From NCBI GenBank assembly GCA_027327915.1, contig DAHVWT010000006.1, positions 1 through 59,377 of the forward strand: a stretch of DNA of 59,377 nucleotides, in the 5' to 3' direction. Source of the stretch: Elusimicrobiota bacterium. Its GTDB lineage: Bacteria; Elusimicrobiota; Elusimicrobia; UBA1565; UBA9628. The notes beneath the pieces are model-generated. The model made no database searches. It was given only the letters and a program-made list of their open reading frames with translations, and was not told the DNA's origin. Numbering within the stretch: position 1 is the first letter of the stretch; each line of letters begins with the position of its first letter. Of the stretch, positions 50,484 to 58,728 are shown piece by piece. A program made the position numbers and the translations under genes.

Positions 50484-51338
50484 ATGAGACCGAAGGCTTT
50501 ATGGGGGGGGCTGGCGATTCTGATGTGGGCGGTTCCCGGCCGGACGCAGGATGACGCGGGCGCGTGCACGACGCTCATGGACGCCGTGAGCGACTCGAGC
50601 GAGGCCTGCGTCGAGGCTCTCCTTAAAAAGGGGGCGGATCCGGACGCCAAGGACACGGGAACCGGAATGACGCCGCTGATGATGGCGGCCCAGGAAGGGG
50701 ACGCGGCCGCCGTCCGGGCGCTTCTCAAGGCGGGCGCGCGCCCTGAACTCTCGGACAACAACGGCGAGACGGCGCTTTTCCTCGCGGCGCGCGCGGGCAA
50801 GGGGAGGATCGCGGCAATGCTGGTTGGCGGCGGGGCCAAGACCGCCACCGCGGACTTCTCCGGCGCGACGCCCCTCATGGCGGCCGTCCAGAGCGGCTCG
50901 ACCGCCGCCGAACGGGCGCTTCTCTCGCGCGGGGCCGATCCCAACGCTCCGGATCAGTCGAAGACGACGCCTCTCATGGCCGCCGTCTCGGGTGGGGACG
51001 CCGCCTCGGCTCGGCTTCTCCTCCTCTACGGAGCGAACGCCGACCTCAAGGACGGCGCGGGCAAGACCGCCCTCGAGATCGCCCGCGACCAGTCTCGCGA
51101 GGTTTTGGCGAGGCTTCTCCTGCCCTTCGTGCGCGAGGGGATGACACCTCTCATGTTCGCGGCCAGGGAGGGGGATGCGGCCGTCATCCGCTACTGGCTC
51201 AAGCGCGGCGCCGCTCCGGGCGCCAAGGACGCCCGGGGGCGCACGGCCTACGACTACGCCGCCGCGGCGCGCCGCGCGGAGGCGATGGCGCTCCTGGACC
51301 CGAAACGCTTTGCAAAACCGAAAAGGGGGAAACGCTGA
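50484..51338 (+). CDS. exported ankyrin-repeat protein
   Basis: A 284-residue protein with a signal peptide (MRPKALWGGLAILMWAVPGRT). About seven ankyrin repeats follow, for example GMTPLMMAAQEGDAAAVRAL, GETALFLAARAGKGRIAAML, TTPLMAAVSGGDAASARLLL and GMTPLMFAAREGDAAVIRYW. It is a protein-contact scaffold on the periplasmic side. Its TGA is part of the ATG of the next gene (TGATG at 51336-51340), tying it to the Cys/Met enzyme. Confidence 0.88.
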   Translation: MRPKALWGGLAILMWAVPGRTQDDAGACTTLMDAVSDSSEACVEALLKKGADPDAKDTGTGMTPLMMAAQEGDAAAVRALLKAGARPELSDNNGETALFLAARAGKGRIAAMLVGGGAKTATADFSGATPLMAAVQSGSTAAERALLSRGADPNAPDQSKTTPLMAAVSGGDAASARLLLLYGANADLKDGAGKTALEIARDQSREVLARLLLPFVREGMTPLMFAAREGDAAVIRYWLKRGAAPGAKDARGRTAYDYAAAARRAEAMALLDPKRFAKPKRGKR

Positions 51339-52597
51339 TGTCTCGCGCCAAGAAGCCGTTCGCCACGCGCCATCCGGAAAGCCTCATGATGAGCTACGGC
51401 TACCGCCCGGAGCTCTCGGAGGGATCTCTCAAATCGCCTATCTTTCAGACCTCGACCTTCGTCTTTAAAAACGCGGAGGAGGGGCGTCGTTTCTTCGAGA
51501 CGGCCTACGGGCTGAGGGCGCCCAGGCGCGGCGAGAGCTCGGGACTCATCTACAGCCGCATCAACAATCCCGACTTGGAGATCCTCGAGGACCGGCTCGC
51601 CCTCTGGGACGGGGCCGAGGCCTCCTCCGTCTTTTCGAGCGGGATGGCGGCCATCACGACGGCGATTTTGGCCTTCGCGAGCCCGGGGGACCTGATCGTC
51701 CACAGCGAGCCCCTCTACGGCGGGACCGACCATTTCTTCAAGAGCATTCTTCCTCGCTTCGGCGTCGAGACCGCGGCCTTTCCCTCGAAGCTGGGGCCCG
51801 GGGCGCTCTCCCGCCGCCTGGGAGGGTCGCGGCGCGGGCGGCTCGCCATGGTCTTCGTCGAGACCCCGGCCAACCCGACCAACGAGCATACGGACATCCG
51901 CGCCTGCGCGGCGTTCGCCCGGGTGTTCTCGAGCCGGGGCCGCCGCGCGGTTCTCGCCGTCGACAACACCTTTCTGGGGCCGCTCTGGCAGCGACCCCTC
52001 GACCACGGCGCCGATTTGTCGATTTACTCCGCGACCAAGTTCCTGGGCGGGCACAGCGATCTCATCGCCGGGGTCTGCTCGGGCGCCAAGCCTCTGCTCG
52101 CCAAGGTGCGGGAGATGCGGACATTCCTGGGCTCGATGGCCTCGCCATGGACGGGCTGGCTTCTGCTGCGCAGCCTCGAGACGCTCAAGATCCGCATGAC
52201 GGAGCAGGCCCGCAACGCGGAAATCGTCGCCAGGCATCTGGCGAGGCACCCGCGCGTCGAGCGCGTCTATTACCCCGGCCTCCTCAAGGCGGATTCCGTC
52301 CAGGGCCGTCTTTTCTCCCGCCAATGCCTGGGGCCGGGCTCCATGATTTCCTTTGACGTCAGGGGCGGGCGCGCCAGGGCCTACCGCTTCCTCGACGCCC
52401 TCCGGCTCGTGCATCTCACGGTGAGCCTGGGCGGCACCGAGTCCCTGGCCGAGCATCCCGCCACGATGACGCACTGCGACGTCTCCGCCGCGGACAAGAA
52501 GCGATTCGGGATCGGGGAGGGGATGGTTCGGCTCTCGGTCGGCATCGAGAACCACGAGGACCTCTTGGCCGACCTCGACGCCGCCCTGGCGGCCTGA
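51338..52597 (+). CDS. Cys/Met-metabolism PLP-dependent enzyme (cystathionine gamma-synthase / methionine gamma-lyase family)
   Basis: A 419-residue enzyme. FQTSTFVF, YSRINNPDLEILEDRLALWDGAE, SSGMAAI, EPLYGGTDHFF and VETPANPTNEHTD are typical. The PLP lysine is K234 in IYSATKFLGGHSDLIAG. The C-terminal substrate site is LGGTESLAEHPATMTH. Which reaction it does (synthase, lyase or O-acetylhomoserine sulfhydrylase) cannot be told from sequence. It overlaps the ankyrin gene by one base. Confidence 0.92.
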   Translation: MSRAKKPFATRHPESLMMSYGYRPELSEGSLKSPIFQTSTFVFKNAEEGRRFFETAYGLRAPRRGESSGLIYSRINNPDLEILEDRLALWDGAEASSVFSSGMAAITTAILAFASPGDLIVHSEPLYGGTDHFFKSILPRFGVETAAFPSKLGPGALSRRLGGSRRGRLAMVFVETPANPTNEHTDIRACAAFARVFSSRGRRAVLAVDNTFLGPLWQRPLDHGADLSIYSATKFLGGHSDLIAGVCSGAKPLLAKVREMRTFLGSMASPWTGWLLLRSLETLKIRMTEQARNAEIVARHLARHPRVERVYYPGLLKADSVQGRLFSRQCLGPGSMISFDVRGGRARAYRFLDALRLVHLTVSLGGTESLAEHPATMTHCDVSAADKKRFGIGEGMVRLSVGIENHEDLLADLDAALAA

Positions 52598-52625
52598 CGG
52601 ACACCCTCCTTTCCTAAATATTTCT

Positions 52626-52631
52626 TATAAT
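52626..52631 (+). promoter_or_regulatory. candidate -10 box for the barrel/HMA pair
   Basis: TATAAT (52626-52631) in an AT-rich patch after the PLP enzyme. No clear -35. A leader of about 87 bases would follow to the TTG at 52725. Confidence 0.35.
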
Positions 52632-52724
52632 TTGAGCGGGTCTTCTCCAAGTTGACATGCGAATGGGACCAAACAGCGCCGGTAGGGAAGTTCCCCATTC
52701 CGGGCGGCCGTTTGTCGTCGCAAA

Positions 52725-53663
52725 TTGAGACGGGCTGCTGCTGAGGCAGGGCATGGGCCTAGAATCATTCTTTTTTCGCTGGCGCTCGCGATACTCCTCT
52801 TCCGCCCCCGCCTCGCCCTAGCCTCTCCCGCCACCTTTATCACGGCCCTGCCCGTCTCCAAGGACCAGATTGTCGCCCGTCTCTCGGCTTTGGGCTCTTC
52901 TTACCGCGACGCTTCCGCCGGCTCGGACAACATCAACGTCGCGCGCTTTCCCGTGACCTTCCTCTACGGCGCCACGAGCCGCTGGGCCCTCGCCCTTCAG
53001 CCCGGGGCGCAAATCGGGCAAATGACCCAAGGAGGCTCGGCCAGCGGGTCCTCCGGGGCGAGCGACACTCTTTTATTTCTCCGCTACACCCTGTTGGACA
53101 AGGATTGGCCCCGCAACACCTTCCGCATCGCCCCGGTCGCCGGCGCCTACCTGCCCACCGGCTTTAACGACGCTTCCGGCCCTTCTGGCCGTCTTCCAAG
53201 CCCGCTTCAAAGCGGTTCGGGCTCCGCCGACTCCCTGCTGGGCTTGACGGCGGCCTGGTATAACCCGCGCTACGGCACGAGTTGGGACGCGACGTGGCGC
53301 CACAATCCCCCGGCCTCCGCCTTCTCCGATTTGGGAGACACGGCGCGCGCCGACGGACAGTTTGAGCTGCGCCTGTGGCCCCGGACCTTGCCCAAGGACC
53401 ATGTCCCCGATTTTATCTGGGCCGACTTCGAGACGAATCTCGTCTGGAACGGCCTCACCGGCGTCCCCGACGCCGCCAACGGCGGATTCGCCTGGCTGGG
53501 CTGGGCCGGTCTTGAATACCAAAGCGTCTTCTGGGAAGCCGGGGCGCTCGCGGGCTGGCCCCTGGCCCAGAACATCCCCAACGGCGCGTCCTCGCGCGGC
53601 ATGTCCGTCTTGGTCTTCGCCGAATATTATCTATCCATGCCTTCCTGGAACAATTTCAAATGA
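52725..53663 (+). CDS. outer-membrane transporter-like protein
   Basis: A 312-residue protein from TTG; no ATG lies between it and the signal peptide. Signal peptide: IILFSLALAILLFRPRLALA. The mature part has barrel-type strands: FPVTFLYGATSRWALALQPG, TFRIAPVAGAYLPTGFND, WADFETNLVWNGLTG, and ends LVFAEYYLSMPSWNNFK. It resembles the MetA-pathway-of-phenol-degradation-like or CopB-like barrels. The next gene starts in the ATGA of its stop, so a barrel and an HMA-like protein are made together. Confidence 0.7.
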   Translation: MRRAAAEAGHGPRIILFSLALAILLFRPRLALASPATFITALPVSKDQIVARLSALGSSYRDASAGSDNINVARFPVTFLYGATSRWALALQPGAQIGQMTQGGSASGSSGASDTLLFLRYTLLDKDWPRNTFRIAPVAGAYLPTGFNDASGPSGRLPSPLQSGSGSADSLLGLTAAWYNPRYGTSWDATWRHNPPASAFSDLGDTARADGQFELRLWPRTLPKDHVPDFIWADFETNLVWNGLTGVPDAANGGFAWLGWAGLEYQSVFWEAGALAGWPLAQNIPNGASSRGMSVLVFAEYYLSMPSWNNFK

Positions 53664-54079
53664 CACCTTCCGTCTTGCTTTGGCTGTTGGCGATGGGCCT
53701 GTCCTCATCGTCCTGGCCGCAAGCCCCAAGCCCCTCCTCTCGGCTCGAGCCGACGCTGACGAGGGTGACGGTGAAGGTCCTAGGCATCTACTCGCCGCGC
53801 GGCGTCAACAACTTCGCCGTTCGCCTTGAAAAGCTGCCGGGCCTAGCCCGCTATAAATTCGACATTCCCGACTCCCTCCTGATCTTGGAGTTTAAGCCCG
53901 GGGTGTCGGTGCGCCCCAAGATGATCAGAGACGTGGCGATCGAGGCGGGCTACCAGCCGGGGACCTGCGTCATCAAGAAAGTCCTCTTGTCCGATGCCGG
54001 CCGAGGGCGCGGCTGGTTTAAGCCGCCGAGGGTTGATTCCCGCTGGGCCTTCATCCGCTGGCTGCAACTCAATTTTTAG
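53660..54079 (+). CDS. exported HMA-like domain protein lacking the CxxC
   Basis: A 139-residue protein. Signal peptide at about 3-20 (SVLLWLLAMGLSSSSWPQA). The mature part is one HMA-like fold: RVTVKVLGIYSPRGVNNFAV, LEKLPGLARYKFDIP and RDVAIEAGYQPG give the beta-alpha-beta-beta-alpha-beta pattern with the G-V and AGY positions, but the metal-binding CxxC is replaced by YSPRG. Only one Cys is left (GTCVIKK). It may bind a partner rather than a metal. ATGA overlap with the barrel gene. Confidence 0.6.
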   Translation: MTPSVLLWLLAMGLSSSSWPQAPSPSSRLEPTLTRVTVKVLGIYSPRGVNNFAVRLEKLPGLARYKFDIPDSLLILEFKPGVSVRPKMIRDVAIEAGYQPGTCVIKKVLLSDAGRGRGWFKPPRVDSRWAFIRWLQLNF

Positions 54080-54699
54080 GGGACCTGTTCCCGGCTCGTT
54101 TCGTCGCCGCCCTCCGCCTCTTGCCGCGGCCTTCCGCGGCTTTTCTTTTTCTTGCGCCCCAGCGCGGAGCAGGCCAAGCCCAGTTCGGCGCCGGGAAGCG
54201 CCCCCGAGGGGCCCAGCAGGACCATCCCGGCGAAGGCCCCCGTCATCGTGTCGGAGACGGAGCGGGCTTGAGCGTTGCCGGAGTCGAGATGCCGGCTGAT
54301 CCCGTAGAGGAGCCCGACCATCCCGCCCGCGAGAAGCCCCATGATCCCGAAGCGCAGGGCCCCGATGCCGGCCCCCACGGAGACGTCCAGCGCCGTGAGG
54401 AGTTTGTCGCGATTTGCAGGCCGGAGGGCGGAGCGCCCCGCGCCCGGGGCGGGAGCGGGCACGGCGCCGTAATGAAGCCCCGCGCCTTCTTCTCGCGCGG
54501 CCGGCGCGGCGCCCGGGCTCCCGCGCCCCGCCTCGACCGCCTCCGTGCTCCCGGAGCCGGCCCCGAGGGCTCCGCTCCGGGCGATCTCGCCGAACGCCTC
54601 GCCGCTGGCCGCCTTTCGGGACTCGATCTCCTGCGCCCCAAGCGCCCCGGCCAGCATTGCCGCGACGGCCGCCGCCAGAAGTAATCTCATGATTTTCAT
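54076..54699 (-). CDS. membrane protein with signal peptide, unknown
   Basis: A 207-residue protein from ATG 54699 (GGAGG six bases upstream); an ATG at 54714 is the alternative. Signal peptide MKIMRLLLAAAVAAMLAGALGA. A low-complexity Ala/Gly region (about 40-85), then membrane spans at about 103-125 (SVGAGIGALRFGIMGLLAGGMV) and 140-165. The basic C-terminus is partly read from a hairpin-repeat arm (CCGCGGCCTTCCGCGGCTT, 54124-54142). It converges with the HMA-like gene, overlapping it by four bases. Function not recognised. Confidence 0.6.
   Translation of the reverse strand: MKIMRLLLAAAVAAMLAGALGAQEIESRKAASGEAFGEIARSGALGAGSGSTEAVEAGRGSPGAAPAAREEGAGLHYGAVPAPAPGAGRSALRPANRDKLLTALDVSVGAGIGALRFGIMGLLAGGMVGLLYGISRHLDSGNAQARSVSDTMTGAFAGMVLLGPSGALPGAELGLACSALGRKKKKSRGRPRQEAEGGDETSREQVP
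54124..54142 (+). repeat. hairpin-repeat arm, copy 6 (single arm)
   Basis: CCGCGGCCTTCCGCGGCTT is identical to 16705-16723 in copy 3. No matching left arm is seen nearby. Confidence 0.5.
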
Positions 54700-54790
54700 G
54701 ACCGCACCTCCCATGCTTCTCCTTTCAAGGAGGTCTTGGCGCGGTTGAGGCGGAAGCGCCCGGGTCCCCGGGCCCCGGCAGCGGGAGGAC

Positions 54791-57430
54791 TTAGGGCCTA
54801 GAGGCGAGCCAGGCCGCCAGCGCGGGAGCCTGGGCCTTGACGCGCACGCCCAGGTCGATCTCCTCCAACGCCTGCTTGAGGCTGCGGCGCGCCGAGGGGA
54901 CCTCGTTTTCGGGCTTCGTGAAAAAGCGCTCGACGTCGGAGCGCCATTGCGGGCTCCACAGGGCGGAGGTCGCGGAGATGACGCGGTCGGCGCCCTTCTC
55001 GCCCGACTTGCGGCGCAGGGCGGGCCAATGGGCGGCGACGAATTTCCAAGCCTCGCCCTGGACTTTCGGGTTGGCGAGCAGCGCCGTCACCGGCTTCCAG
55101 GCGTCCTGGCCGCGCACGTCGGCCGAGAGCGCGAGTTCGAGGAGGCGGCGGGCGAGGGCCGGGTCGGGGAAGAATGCCATGGCCCGGAGATACTCGTCTC
55201 TTTCCTCGGGGGAGGAGGCCTGGAGCATCTTGGATTGATAGGTCTCAAAGAGCGAGGCGTCGCCGCGCCGGGCCGAAATTTCGAGCACGGGGCGGGCGAG
55301 GGCGGCGTTGAGGGAGGAGGGGTCCTCCAGGTAGCGCGCGAGCCGCTCCTCGATCTGGGCGCCCAGGGTTTTCCCGGGGGCGATCGCGCCCAGGGCGCCC
55401 AGGACGGAGGCGCGGGCGAGCTCGGTTTCGCTGTCGCCGGGTTTTTTCGATCCCCAGCCGAGCCTCGTCCAATGGGAGGAGAGGAAGCTTTCCGTGAAGG
55501 CGGAGAAGCGCTCGCGCTCGCCGGCTCCCTCGAGCAGGCGGTCCCAGAGCAGCTTCAAGAGCCCGCACTCGTTTTGAAGGACGAAGCGCGACTTGTCCGC
55601 GCGCAGGGCCTCGAGATTGTCCATGAAGCCGCCGATCGCGAGCGCCCCCGAGACCGTCTCGGCCCAGGAGTCGCCCAAAAATCCCGCCCGCTCCGCGGGA
55701 TCGAGGCTCTTGACGAGTTGGGGTTTCAGATCGGCGAGAAGCTTTCCCTCGAGGGCGGAACGGTAAAAGCCGGTCTGCCCTTCGTTGGGGTAGAGCCAGG
55801 AGATCGCCCCGCGCCCGGGCAGGGGCACCCGGGTCGTCGCTTTCTCGGCCACGACGCGAAGCGCGCGCGGCGTCTTATCGGAGGCGGTCTGGAAGCGCAT
55901 GACGACGGGGATGGTCCAGGTCTGGGCCGAGGCCCCGCCTCCCGCGGCGAAAAAGCGCGACTGGCGGATCTCGACCGCCTTGCCGTCGGCCGAGAGCCTC
56001 GCCGTCACGAGAGGGAATCCCGGCTGGGTGAACCAGTCCCTGGCCATTCTCGTGATGGGGACCTTGGAGGCGCGCTCCAGCTCCCGCCAGAGATCGCGCG
56101 CCTCGGTGTTTTTATAGGAATAGCGGCGCATGTAGGCGCGGATGCCCTTTTGAAAGGAGCCCTCGCCCAGGTAGCGCTCCATCATGCGCAGCACCGCCGC
56201 GCCTTTCTCGTAGCTGAGCACGTCGAATTGGGCCTCGATCTCGGCGATGGTCGCCGCCCCGGACTCGATCGGCCGCGTGTTATTCAGGGCGTCCACGTCG
56301 AGCGCTCCCGCGACCCCGCTTTGGAAGTCGAGCCAGGCGTTCCACTGGGGCTTCCAGGCGCCGACGACCTTGACGGAGCCCCAGGTCGCGAAGGCCTCGT
56401 TGAGCCAGAGGTCGTTCCACCACTTCATGGTGACGAGATCCCCGAACCACTGGTGGACGATCTCGTGGCTGACGACCTCCGCCACGCGGCGCTGGGCGCG
56501 CGTGGAGGAGAGCTTGGGATCGACGAAGATGGCGGAATCCCTGAAAAAGATGGCGCCCCAGTTCTCCATCGCGCCCGCGGAGAAATCCGGCACCGCGACG
56601 AGGTCGAGCTTGGGCAGCTGGTAGGGGATGGCGAAGTAGGCGTTAAGCCAGGCCACCGACTGCTTGGCGGCCTGGAGGGCGAAGGAGGTCTGGTCCATTT
56701 TGTCGGGGGTGGCCCAGACGTTGATCAAGGTCTTTCCCGCCTTCGCGGAGCGGCTCTTGAGCCTGGCGACCGCGAGCGCCACGAGATAGCTCGACATCCG
56801 GGGGCTGTCCTCGAACGCGACCGTCTGCCAGCCGCCCGCGACCTCGCGGCTCCTGGCCGGCATGTTGGAAAGCGCCGTGAGCCCCGCCGGAGCCGTCACG
56901 GTGAGCTGGAAGACCGCCTTCGCCGCCGGCTCGTCGACGGAGGGGACCATCCGGCGGAAATCCGCGGGCTCGAACTGCGTGAAGGCGTAGCGCTCGAGCT
57001 TGCCCTCGTAGCGGTAGCTCGAGGCGTAGAGCCCGCGCATGTTGGCGTCGAGCTTGCCCGAGTAGGCGATCGTGATCGCGAGCCGCCGGCCGGCGGGCAC
57101 GGGCTTGCCCAGGCCCCAGGAGAGGGTCTGCGCCTCGGCGTCGGCCGCGATGGCGCCCGCGGGGACGGCCTGCCCGTCGACCGAGGCTTCCCGGACCGTC
57201 AGGCCGATCGCGTGAAGGGTGACGCGGTGAAGCGTCTTGGCGGCCTTGGCGGAGATCGCGACGGTCCCCTCGAAAGTCCCCGAGTCGGGATCGACCTTGA
57301 GGGTGATCGCGTAGCGATCGGGGCGCAGGAAGGCGTAGAGCCTGGGCGGCGTGATCGGGGCGGCGGAGCGCGCGTCGGCCATCGGGGGATTCGCGGCGGC
57401 CTGGGCCGCCGTGTTGGTCGTCGTCGGCAT
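54791..57430 (-). CDS. M1 family aminopeptidase
   Basis: An 879-residue zinc aminopeptidase from ATG 57430. The exopeptidase motif GAMENWGAIFF, the zinc site HEIVHQWFGDLVTMKWW with E 18 residues on (LWLNEAFATW), and the C-terminal ERAP1-like helical domain are present. In frame upstream of the ATG there is a signal-peptide-like stretch (LALGLLVVFPGGPRAKA) reaching a CTG at 57553-57551 that overlaps the stop of the DUF3332 gene (CTGA). No ATG, GTG or TTG exists in that stretch. The true protein may be about 920 residues and exported. A long frame on the other strand is a shadow. Confidence 0.92.
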   Translation of the reverse strand: MPTTTNTAAQAAANPPMADARSAAPITPPRLYAFLRPDRYAITLKVDPDSGTFEGTVAISAKAAKTLHRVTLHAIGLTVREASVDGQAVPAGAIAADAEAQTLSWGLGKPVPAGRRLAITIAYSGKLDANMRGLYASSYRYEGKLERYAFTQFEPADFRRMVPSVDEPAAKAVFQLTVTAPAGLTALSNMPARSREVAGGWQTVAFEDSPRMSSYLVALAVARLKSRSAKAGKTLINVWATPDKMDQTSFALQAAKQSVAWLNAYFAIPYQLPKLDLVAVPDFSAGAMENWGAIFFRDSAIFVDPKLSSTRAQRRVAEVVSHEIVHQWFGDLVTMKWWNDLWLNEAFATWGSVKVVGAWKPQWNAWLDFQSGVAGALDVDALNNTRPIESGAATIAEIEAQFDVLSYEKGAAVLRMMERYLGEGSFQKGIRAYMRRYSYKNTEARDLWRELERASKVPITRMARDWFTQPGFPLVTARLSADGKAVEIRQSRFFAAGGGASAQTWTIPVVMRFQTASDKTPRALRVVAEKATTRVPLPGRGAISWLYPNEGQTGFYRSALEGKLLADLKPQLVKSLDPAERAGFLGDSWAETVSGALAIGGFMDNLEALRADKSRFVLQNECGLLKLLWDRLLEGAGERERFSAFTESFLSSHWTRLGWGSKKPGDSETELARASVLGALGAIAPGKTLGAQIEERLARYLEDPSSLNAALARPVLEISARRGDASLFETYQSKMLQASSPEERDEYLRAMAFFPDPALARRLLELALSADVRGQDAWKPVTALLANPKVQGEAWKFVAAHWPALRRKSGEKGADRVISATSALWSPQWRSDVERFFTKPENEVPSARRSLKQALEEIDLGVRVKAQAPALAAWLASRP

Positions 57431-57549
57431 GGAAGAAGCGCTTCTGGAAGCGTCCGAGGGTTCGGCCGAGGGGCCTTGGGCTTTCGCGCGCGGGCCGCCC
57501 GGGAAAACGACCAGCAGTCCCAGGGCGAGGCCGGCGCCGCCGGCTCGCC

Positions 57550-57894
57550 TCAGCTCTTGCCTCCGGATTTCCTGGAACCGGATTTCTTGGCGGCGGAGTT
57601 CGCGAGCGTGTCCTGGCCCGTCCAGAAGTGAATCGAGTTGAGGACGACGGCGTCCGCCATCACCGCGACCTCATAGACCGGGAGGATCATGAAGGCGACG
57701 AAGACGGCCTCGTTGGTCCATTTGGCCTGCTGCGCGCGGCTTTTGGCGGGGGCGTTCGTGGCGACGCTTTGGCCCAGATCGCCGTTCCAGCGGTGGAGGT
57801 CCTTCGTGAGGGTGAAGGGCCCGTAGCAGGCGCACAGGGAGGTGGTTAAGAGGAGAAGACCGACGGTCCAGCGGCAAAGTTGTTCTTTTTTCAT
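57550..57894 (-). CDS. DUF3332-family lipoprotein
   Basis: A 114-residue protein from ATG 57894. The N-terminus has a lipoprotein-like signal (LLLLTTSLCAC). FTLTKDLHRWNGDLG and VYEVAVMADAVVLNSIHFWTG match DUF3332, a family of small membrane-associated lipoproteins of unknown role. The C-terminus is basic (KKSGSRKSGGKS). Its stop is part of the CTGA where the M1 peptidase may begin. Confidence 0.85.
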   Translation of the reverse strand: MKKEQLCRWTVGLLLLTTSLCACYGPFTLTKDLHRWNGDLGQSVATNAPAKSRAQQAKWTNEAVFVAFMILPVYEVAVMADAVVLNSIHFWTGQDTLANSAAKKSGSRKSGGKS

Positions 57895-57934
57895 GGTCGA
57901 GAATGATATCAACAAAGGCGATCATGAATCAACC

Positions 57935-57964
57935 ACGCCATGGTGCCTGACGCCATGGTGCCTG
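57935..57964. repeat. tandem 15-base repeat
   Basis: ACGCCATGGTGCCTG occurs twice without a gap (57935-57949 and 57950-57964). The second copy runs into the left arm of the palindrome 57956-58040. Confidence 0.75.
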
Positions 57965-58040
57965 GCATTAAGTTTTTAAGTTATTAATGGCCCCCGGCCT
58001 TCGCCGCTGGAATAACTTAAAAACTTAATGCCAGGCACCA
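57956..58040. repeat. REP-like palindrome with 30-bp perfect arms
   Basis: The left arm is 57956-57985, starting TGGTGCCTGGCATTAAG. The right arm is 58011-58040, its exact reverse complement over 30 bases. The loop (57986-58010) is GC-rich. It lies between the DUF3332 gene and the rfbC promoter. Confidence 0.9.
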
Positions 58041-58050
58041 GCGCGCATTC

Positions 58051-58059
58051 TGGTATAAT
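58051..58059 (+). promoter_or_regulatory. extended -10 promoter for rfbC
   Basis: TGGTATAAT (58051-58059), an extended -10 element with no clear -35. The predicted transcription start, about 58066, leaves only nine bases before the ATG at 58075. It begins 11 bases after the palindrome. Confidence 0.65.
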
Positions 58060-58074
58060 GTCGCGCCTTTCTCG

Positions 58075-58728
58075 ATGAAGATACTCGAGGTCGTCCCTCT
58101 CGCCCTGCCGGAGGTCAAGGTCGTCCGCTTCGCCCGCTTCGCCGACGCGCGCGGCTATTTCACGGAGGTCTTCCGCAAAAGCGACTTCTTCGGCCATCCC
58201 CGGATGGGCTTCCTGGAGGGAGCCGAGTTCCTCCAGGTCAACGAGAGCCTCTCCCAGCCCGGGGTCGTCCGGGGGCTGCACTTCCAGTGGGGCCCTCCCA
58301 TGGGCAAGCTCGTCCGGACCGTGCGCGGGCGCATGGTGGATCTCTTCATGGACATCCGCAAGGGCTCGCCCAGCTTCGGCAAGATCGCCGCCCACGACAT
58401 GCCTTCCGACCCCGGGCGAAGCTACGGCGAGTGGATCTGGGTGCCGCCGGGCTTCGCCCATGGAAACTTCTTCACCGAGCCGACCGCGATCGAATATTTC
58501 TGCACCGGGGAGTACGGCCCTGGCCGCGAGGCGGGAATCTCGCCCCTGGCCGGGGACATCGACTGGTCGCTCTGCGACCCGAAGCTGCGCCGTCTTTTTG
58601 ACGAGGTCTCCGCCCGGGCCGTCATGTCCGACAAGGACCGCGGGGGCCTGACGGTCGCCGCCTGGAGCTCCGACCCGCGGTCGGAACAATTCGTTTACGC
58701 CCCAGGAGTCCCGGGAGGGATCCCATGA
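58075..58728 (+). CDS. rfbC: dTDP-4-dehydrorhamnose 3,5-epimerase (RfbC-like)
   Basis: A 217-residue cupin-fold enzyme. VKVVRFARFADARGYFTEVF, FLQVNESLSQPGVVRGLHFQ (with the catalytic His in RGLHFQ), DLFMDIRKGSPSFGK, and WVPPGFAHGNFFTEPTAIEY are the standard motifs. It is a bit longer than average (180-190). It epimerises the dTDP-sugar at C3 and C5; the downstream NAD-epimerase suggests a sugar nucleotide pathway, not necessarily rhamnose. The stop is inside the ATGA of the next gene. Confidence 0.93.
   Translation: MKILEVVPLALPEVKVVRFARFADARGYFTEVFRKSDFFGHPRMGFLEGAEFLQVNESLSQPGVVRGLHFQWGPPMGKLVRTVRGRMVDLFMDIRKGSPSFGKIAAHDMPSDPGRSYGEWIWVPPGFAHGNFFTEPTAIEYFCTGEYGPGREAGISPLAGDIDWSLCDPKLRRLFDEVSARAVMSDKDRGGLTVAAWSSDPRSEQFVYAPGVPGGIP

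Noticed and set aside
52632-52724. Possible riboswitch in the leader of the barrel gene
   Set aside because: The leader has hairpins but I could not match it to cobalamin, TPP, SAM, or c-di-GMP consensus elements.
54947-57631. 894-residue open frame on the plus strand
   Set aside because: It is antisense to the M1 peptidase, which has intact catalytic motifs; the frame is Arg/Gly/Glu-rich with no domain.
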